In this document: piece after piece, positions 7,136 through 10,544 of the stretch | Numbering within the stretch: the first letter of the stretch is position 1 | Layout of the letters: each line of letters opens with the position of its first letter | NCBI GenBank assembly: GCA_020425835.1 | Contig: JAGQRC010000064.1 | Coordinates: 1 to 10,544 of the forward strand | Source of the DNA: Planctomycetota bacterium | GTDB taxonomy: Bacteria > Planctomycetota > UBA8108 > UBA1146 > JAJFFE01 | Direction of reading: 5' to 3' | Length of the DNA: 10,544 nt | Position numbers and translations under genes: made by a program | Notes under the pieces: model-generated | The model's input: the letters and a program-made list of their open reading frames with translations, nothing else | Database searches by the model: none | What the model was told of the DNA's origin: nothing

Positions 7136-8560
7136 TCAGCTGAAGTCGCCGCCTCGGATCACAGCAACGATGATCCAGCCGATCGCGATAGGCACGACGA
7201 AGCGCACGAAATACAGCCAGACCTTGAAGACGAGCCCACCGGTCCGATCGGGAAAGAGCTCCTCATCGCTGTCACGTGATGGCAACGCCCATCCGACGTA
7301 GAGCGCGATCAGGAGCCCGCCGATCGGGAGGAGCCAGTTGGCCGACACGTGGTCGAGAATCGAGAGCACGCCTCCCTTGTCGGCAGTCAGCGTGACATTG
7401 AGTGTGTGGCGGAGACCCTCTTCGGAATCGCCGAACACTTTGACGCTGCTCAGGAAGCCATTGGCCCCCAAGGACAACGCCGAGAGGATGCTCAACCCGA
7501 ACACGGCTGACGCAGACGCGATCGTGGCCTTGGACCTCTTCCACCCATACCGATCGACGAACAATGAAACGATCACCTCGAGAAGGGAGATCGTGGAACT
7601 CAGGGCGGCGAAGGCCACGAGAACATAGAAGAGCGGGCCGACGATCGCGCCCCCGGCACCGGCCATCTCCGTGTAGAAGAGCTGCGGCAGGGTCACGAAC
7701 AACATTCCGACGGTGGACCGCCCGACCTGCTCGCTCATGCCCTCGACCGAGAAAATGATCGAGTACATGATCATGCATGCCATCAGGGCGATGACCGTGT
7801 CGAGGACGACGACGGTGATCGAGATCGGGACGATCCGCTCCTTCTTCTGAATGTACGATCCGTACGTGATCATCGCGCCCATCCCCAGGGAGAGCGTGAA
7901 GAAGGCGTGGCCGAGGGCCTCCAGGACCGCGTGGTCGCCGAGCTCGGAGAAGTTCGGCCTGAAGAGGAACTCGAGACTTTGGCCGAACCCACTGAGCTGG
8001 GAGACCGAGATCAGAATGTAGATCAGGATCAGGAGGAGAGCCGGCATCAGGATCTTCGACGCTCGCTCGATCCCGCCGGAGATCCCGCGCCAGACGATCA
8101 GCGCGGTCATGGAGCTGAACGCCGCGGCGAGTCCGATCTGCTTTCCCGGGCTCGCGAGGAACGCGTCGAAAGCCTCTGCGGGCGGCTTCTCGTACCCCGA
8201 GACCGACCATGAGAGACACTCCCCGAAGCTCGACAGCGACCAGCCAGCAATGACGCTGTAGAACCCGAGGATCACGAATCCGGAGAGGACCCCGAGGAAT
8301 CCGATGATCCCCCAGTGGCCGTGCCCGAGCTTGCCGAACGCGGTCGAGACACTCGCCTCGGCGCGACGGCCGATCAGGATCTCGGCACACATCAGTGGTA
8401 GTCCGACCACACAGATGCAGAGGAGGTACACCAGGACGAACGCGCCCCCGTGGTTGTTCCACGTGATGTACGGGAACTTCCACAGGTTGCCGAGGCCGAT
8501 CGCGGAACCCGCCGCGGCCAGCACGAAACCGAAGCGACCGCTCCAATGCTCTCTCGTCAA
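7136..8560 (-). CDS. Neurotransmitter:sodium symporter (NSS/SNF) family transporter
   Basis: A 474-residue inner-membrane symporter of the LeuT fold, expected to import an amino acid or related small amine/acid with Na+. TM1 has the family signature AAAGSAIGLGNLWKFPY (15-31), followed by NNHGGAF (35-41). TM6 has AFFTLSLGMGAMITYGSY (219-236). By hand alignment to LeuT, Na1 ligands Ala20, Asn25 and Thr222 are present, with Asp254 where LeuT has Asn286, an arrangement I recall from MhsT. Na2 ligands Ala318, Ser321 and Ser322 in FAALSSTISLLE are also kept. I count 11 helices, as in many bacterial members (LeuT has 12). Overall it resembles the uncharacterised YhdH-type branch, so the substrate cannot be named. 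The start is TTG (8558-8560): GGAGGAG lies directly upstream, an in-frame TAA is ten codons back with no ATG, GTG or TTG between, and the resulting N-terminus REHWSGRFGF matches the family start. It is divergent from the acyl-CoA synthetase gene. Confidence 0.96.
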   Translation of the reverse strand: MTREHWSGRFGFVLAAAGSAIGLGNLWKFPYITWNNHGGAFVLVYLLCICVVGLPLMCAEILIGRRAEASVSTAFGKLGHGHWGIIGFLGVLSGFVILGFYSVIAGWSLSSFGECLSWSVSGYEKPPAEAFDAFLASPGKQIGLAAAFSSMTALIVWRGISGGIERASKILMPALLLILIYILISVSQLSGFGQSLEFLFRPNFSELGDHAVLEALGHAFFTLSLGMGAMITYGSYIQKKERIVPISITVVVLDTVIALMACMIMYSIIFSVEGMSEQVGRSTVGMLFVTLPQLFYTEMAGAGGAIVGPLFYVLVAFAALSSTISLLEVIVSLFVDRYGWKRSKATIASASAVFGLSILSALSLGANGFLSSVKVFGDSEEGLRHTLNVTLTADKGGVLSILDHVSANWLLPIGGLLIALYVGWALPSRDSDEELFPDRTGGLVFKVWLYFVRFVVPIAIGWIIVAVIRGGDFS

Positions 8561-8562
8561 GA

Positions 8563-8569
8563 CTCCTCC
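8563..8569 (-). promoter_or_regulatory. Ribosome binding site for the NSS transporter
   Basis: GGAGGAG on the minus strand just ahead of the TTG start (4 nt from its GGAGG core). It is a strong Shine-Dalgarno match and supports TTG over the later GTG at codon 13, which would remove the conserved N-terminus. Confidence 0.7.
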
Positions 8570-8588
8570 AATCCGGGGGATCGACTCG

Positions 8589-8658
8589 TCTTAACGGGAA
8601 ACTCGGCGCGAGGCAACACGGCCGTACCGGTTCCCCGTGTGCTTCGTCGTCGTTAAGA
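8589..8658. promoter_or_regulatory. Inverted repeat TCTTAACG/CGTTAAGA in the divergent promoter region
   Basis: TCTTAACG (8589-8596) and its perfect reverse complement CGTTAAGA (8651-8658) are 62 bp apart centre to centre, close to six helical turns, inside the 130-bp gap between the transporter and the synthetase. Similarity extends outward: each arm is flanked by a CCGG...GGGATC-like block, offset by an 8-bp insertion in the left arm. One arm lies about 30 bp from each start codon. This could be a paired operator for joint control, or the core of two divergent promoters. No -35/-10 pair is clear. Confidence 0.35.
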
Positions 8659-8677
8659 TCCCGCTCCGGAGATCTCG

Positions 8678-8682
8678 AAAGG
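8678..8682 (+). promoter_or_regulatory. Ribosome binding site for the acyl-CoA synthetase
   Basis: AAAGG lies 8 nt upstream of the ATG at 8691. A closer GAGG (8685-8688) is too near to be the main site. Confidence 0.55.
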
Positions 8683-8690
8683 CAGAGGCG

Positions 8691-10544
8691 ATGACCGATC
8701 CTGTCTGGCGCCCGAGTGCGGATGACATCGACCACGCGAACATCACTCGGTTCATGCGTGCGCAGGGAGTGGAGGTGGACTCCGGTGATGCGGCTGCGGT
8801 CGAGCGTGTGACCCGCGCTTTCGTGCGTCGGACCCAGGAGGACCCCGAGTGGTTCTGGGACGCGGCGCTGTGGGACATGGGCATCACGTGGACGCAGCCG
8901 TACGAGCGGGTGCTCGACACGAGCCGTGGCAACGCTTGGGCCGACTGGTTCATCGCGGGGGAGACCAACATCGCGCTCAACTGTGTGGACCGACACGCGA
9001 GGGGCGCACGAGCATCGAAGACGGCGATCATCGCTGAGACCGAGGATGGCGGGGTGAGGCACTTCAGCTTCGCCGAGGTCGCCGACGAGGTCGGACGCGT
9101 CGCGAACGCGCTCCGTTCACTCGGCGTGGGTCGTGGGGACACCGTCGCCTGCTACATGCCGATGGTCGCGGAGGTCGTCTTCGCGATGCTCGCCACCCAG
9201 AAGATCGGTGCGATCTTCATCCCGATCTTCTCCGGCTATGCGCCGCCCGCGGTCCGCGAGCGCCTCGAGGATGCCGACGTGAAGGTGTTGTTCACCGCGG
9301 ATGGCTCGATGCGTCGTGGACAGCCCTTCTCGATCAAGGAGAGCGCCGACGTCGCCGTGGCGGGGCTTCCCGCGCTGCACCATCAGATCGTTCATCGACG
9401 GATCGGCGGTGACTTCGCGTGCCCGATGACCGACGGCCGGGACCACTTCTGGGATGAGCTCGTCGCGGCGCAGTCGACCGAGGCGCCGACCGAGTCGATG
9501 CCGGCACTCGCGCCGGCCTTGATGATCTACACCAGCGGCACGACCGGAAAACCGAAGGGAACGGTTCACACGCACGCGGGCTGTCTGGCACAGATGGGCA
9601 AGGAGCTCTACTACAACTTCGACTTGAAGAACTCCGACGTCTTCTGGTGGTTCTCCGACATCGGTTGGATGATGGGCCCGTGGGAGATCATCGGATGCTT
9701 CGCGCACGGGGGGACGATCGTCGTCTTCGAGGGGGCGCCCAACTATCCGGAGCCCGACCGCGTCTGGCGTACGGTCGAGTCGCACGGCGTTACCCATCTC
9801 GGGATCAGTCCGACGGCGATCCGGTTGCTGATGCGGGCCGGTGACGAGTGGGTCGACCGTCGGCCGATGCCATCCCTGCGCATGCTGGGGAGCACAGGTG
9901 AGCCCTGGGACCCCGACAGCTACGGCTGGTTCTTCGAGAGAGTCGGCAAGCGACGCTGTCCGATCATCAACATCAGCGGCGGCACCGACATCGTCGGCTG
10001 TTTCCTCGCGCCGCTCCCGATCCTCCCGCTGGCGTCGACCACCCTCCAGAGCGCGGGGCTCGGGATGGACGTGGATGTCTTCGATGAGGAGGGGCGCAGC
10101 CTCGTCGACCAAGTGGGCTATCTCGTCTGCAAGAAGCCGGCTCCGTCGATGACGCGCAGTCTCTGGCGCAACGACGAGAAGTACATCGAGACCTACTGGT
10201 CGAAGTTCCCGGAGGTCTGGAATCACGGCGACTGGGCCAAGGTCGATCGCGACGGGAACTGGTTCCTGTTCGGTCGCGCCGACGACACGCTCAAGGTGGC
10301 CGGCCGCCGCGTCGGGCCGGGAGAGATCGAGGCCGCCCTGATCGAGCATCCCGCGGTGAGCGAAGCGGCGACGATCGGCGTGCCCGACGATCTGAAGGGT
10401 ACCGAGATCGTCTGCTTCGTGGTCCTCAACGGGGAGCGACCGGAGTCGGAGGAGCTCCGGACAGAGCTCATCGGCGCCGTCGTCGAGGCGCTCGGGAAGG
10501 TCGACCGGCCGAAGGCGGTGCTCTTCGTCGACGATCTCCCGAAG
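8691..10544 (+). CDS. AMP-forming acyl-CoA synthetase, acetyl-/acetoacetyl-CoA synthetase-like (3' end outside window)
   Basis: 618 uninterrupted codons run off the right edge. The enzyme should activate a short-chain carboxylate with ATP and CoA via an acyl-adenylate in the cytoplasm. Visible motifs: P-loop YTSGTTGKPKG (280-290); WWFSDIGWMMG (319-329); A5-like SGGTD (429-433); HGDW with ribose-binding Asp514; GRADD (528-532) with the hinge Asp; and KVAGRRVGPGEIE (535-547). The window ends at DDLPK, just before the usual SGK motif with the catalytic lysine, so only a short C-terminal piece is missing. The N-terminus (VWRPSADDIDHANITRFM) and the SGGTD wording recall acetoacetyl-CoA synthetases, whereas the P-loop reads more like acetyl-CoA synthetase. 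Acetate-specific enzymes have WWQTE where this has SGGTD, so a substrate larger than acetate is inferred. The start is ATG with AAAGG 8 nt upstream. It is divergent from the NSS transporter across 130 bp. Confidence 0.96.
   Translation, partial: MTDPVWRPSADDIDHANITRFMRAQGVEVDSGDAAAVERVTRAFVRRTQEDPEWFWDAALWDMGITWTQPYERVLDTSRGNAWADWFIAGETNIALNCVDRHARGARASKTAIIAETEDGGVRHFSFAEVADEVGRVANALRSLGVGRGDTVACYMPMVAEVVFAMLATQKIGAIFIPIFSGYAPPAVRERLEDADVKVLFTADGSMRRGQPFSIKESADVAVAGLPALHHQIVHRRIGGDFACPMTDGRDHFWDELVAAQSTEAPTESMPALAPALMIYTSGTTGKPKGTVHTHAGCLAQMGKELYYNFDLKNSDVFWWFSDIGWMMGPWEIIGCFAHGGTIVVFEGAPNYPEPDRVWRTVESHGVTHLGISPTAIRLLMRAGDEWVDRRPMPSLRMLGSTGEPWDPDSYGWFFERVGKRRCPIINISGGTDIVGCFLAPLPILPLASTTLQSAGLGMDVDVFDEEGRSLVDQVGYLVCKKPAPSMTRSLWRNDEKYIETYWSKFPEVWNHGDWAKVDRDGNWFLFGRADDTLKVAGRRVGPGEIEAALIEHPAVSEAATIGVPDDLKGTEIVCFVVLNGERPESEELRTELIGAVVEALGKVDRPKAVLFVDDLPK

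Noticed and set aside
7272..9062. 596-codon minus-strand frame across the transporter, the divergent gap and the synthetase start
   Set aside because: It crosses a bidirectional promoter region and overlaps two well-supported genes in another frame or strand. Its composition is shadow-like.
9117..10349. 410-codon minus-strand frame antisense to the acyl-CoA synthetase
   Set aside because: The plus strand carries all synthetase motifs in order. The antisense protein is Arg/Asp/Glu-rich without recognisable motifs.
1..10544. Defence island, CRISPR array, mobile element or biosynthetic cluster
   Set aside because: No direct-repeat array, transposase, integrase, nuclease/toxin pair or assembly-line enzyme is visible. 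Base composition and codon style look even across the window, giving no sign of recent transfer.

Overview
The window comes from a GC-rich bacterial chromosome (about two-thirds G+C by eye). It holds seven protein-coding genes, five complete and two cut by the window edges. I see no tRNA, rRNA, CRISPR array, transposase or phage gene. The organism looks like a Gram-negative bacterium with a large, diverse envelope proteome. The histidine kinase (its H-box wording and the layout of its sensor region) and the pair of von Willebrand factor A (vWA) proteins remind me of Planctomycetota. This is recall of family style, not a search, and Myxococcota or another GC-rich phylum stays possible. TTG initiation is unusually frequent: four of the seven genes appear to start at TTG, and in-frame stops just upstream leave little choice.

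Layout, read along the minus strand from right to left: a sodium-coupled NSS/SNF-family transporter (7136-8560); a 117-bp gap; a secreted VIT + vWA protein (4760-7018); a second secreted vWA protein (3414-4766) whose start overlaps the previous stop; a 169-bp gap; an OmpR/PhoB-type response regulator (2531-3244); its partner membrane histidine kinase (684-2534, ATGA overlap); a 244-bp gap; and the start of an unrecognised, possibly PilZ-like gene (1-439) that leaves the window on the left. On the plus strand, divergent from the transporter, an AMP-forming acyl-CoA synthetase of the acetyl-/acetoacetyl-CoA synthetase group starts at 8691 and runs off the right edge just before its catalytic lysine motif.

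How the genes may work together (inference): the two vWA proteins are translationally coupled and both carry export signals, so they probably act in one envelope complex. The two-component system directly downstream, with a large sensor domain outside the membrane, could monitor or control that envelope function. A GTAAC-N6-GTAAC repeat with the 11-bp period typical of OmpR-family sites lies upstream of the VIT-vWA gene. The transporter and acyl-CoA synthetase share a 130-bp divergent promoter region with an 8-bp inverted repeat and could form an uptake-and-activation pair. This recalls acs/actP logic, but with a different transporter family.
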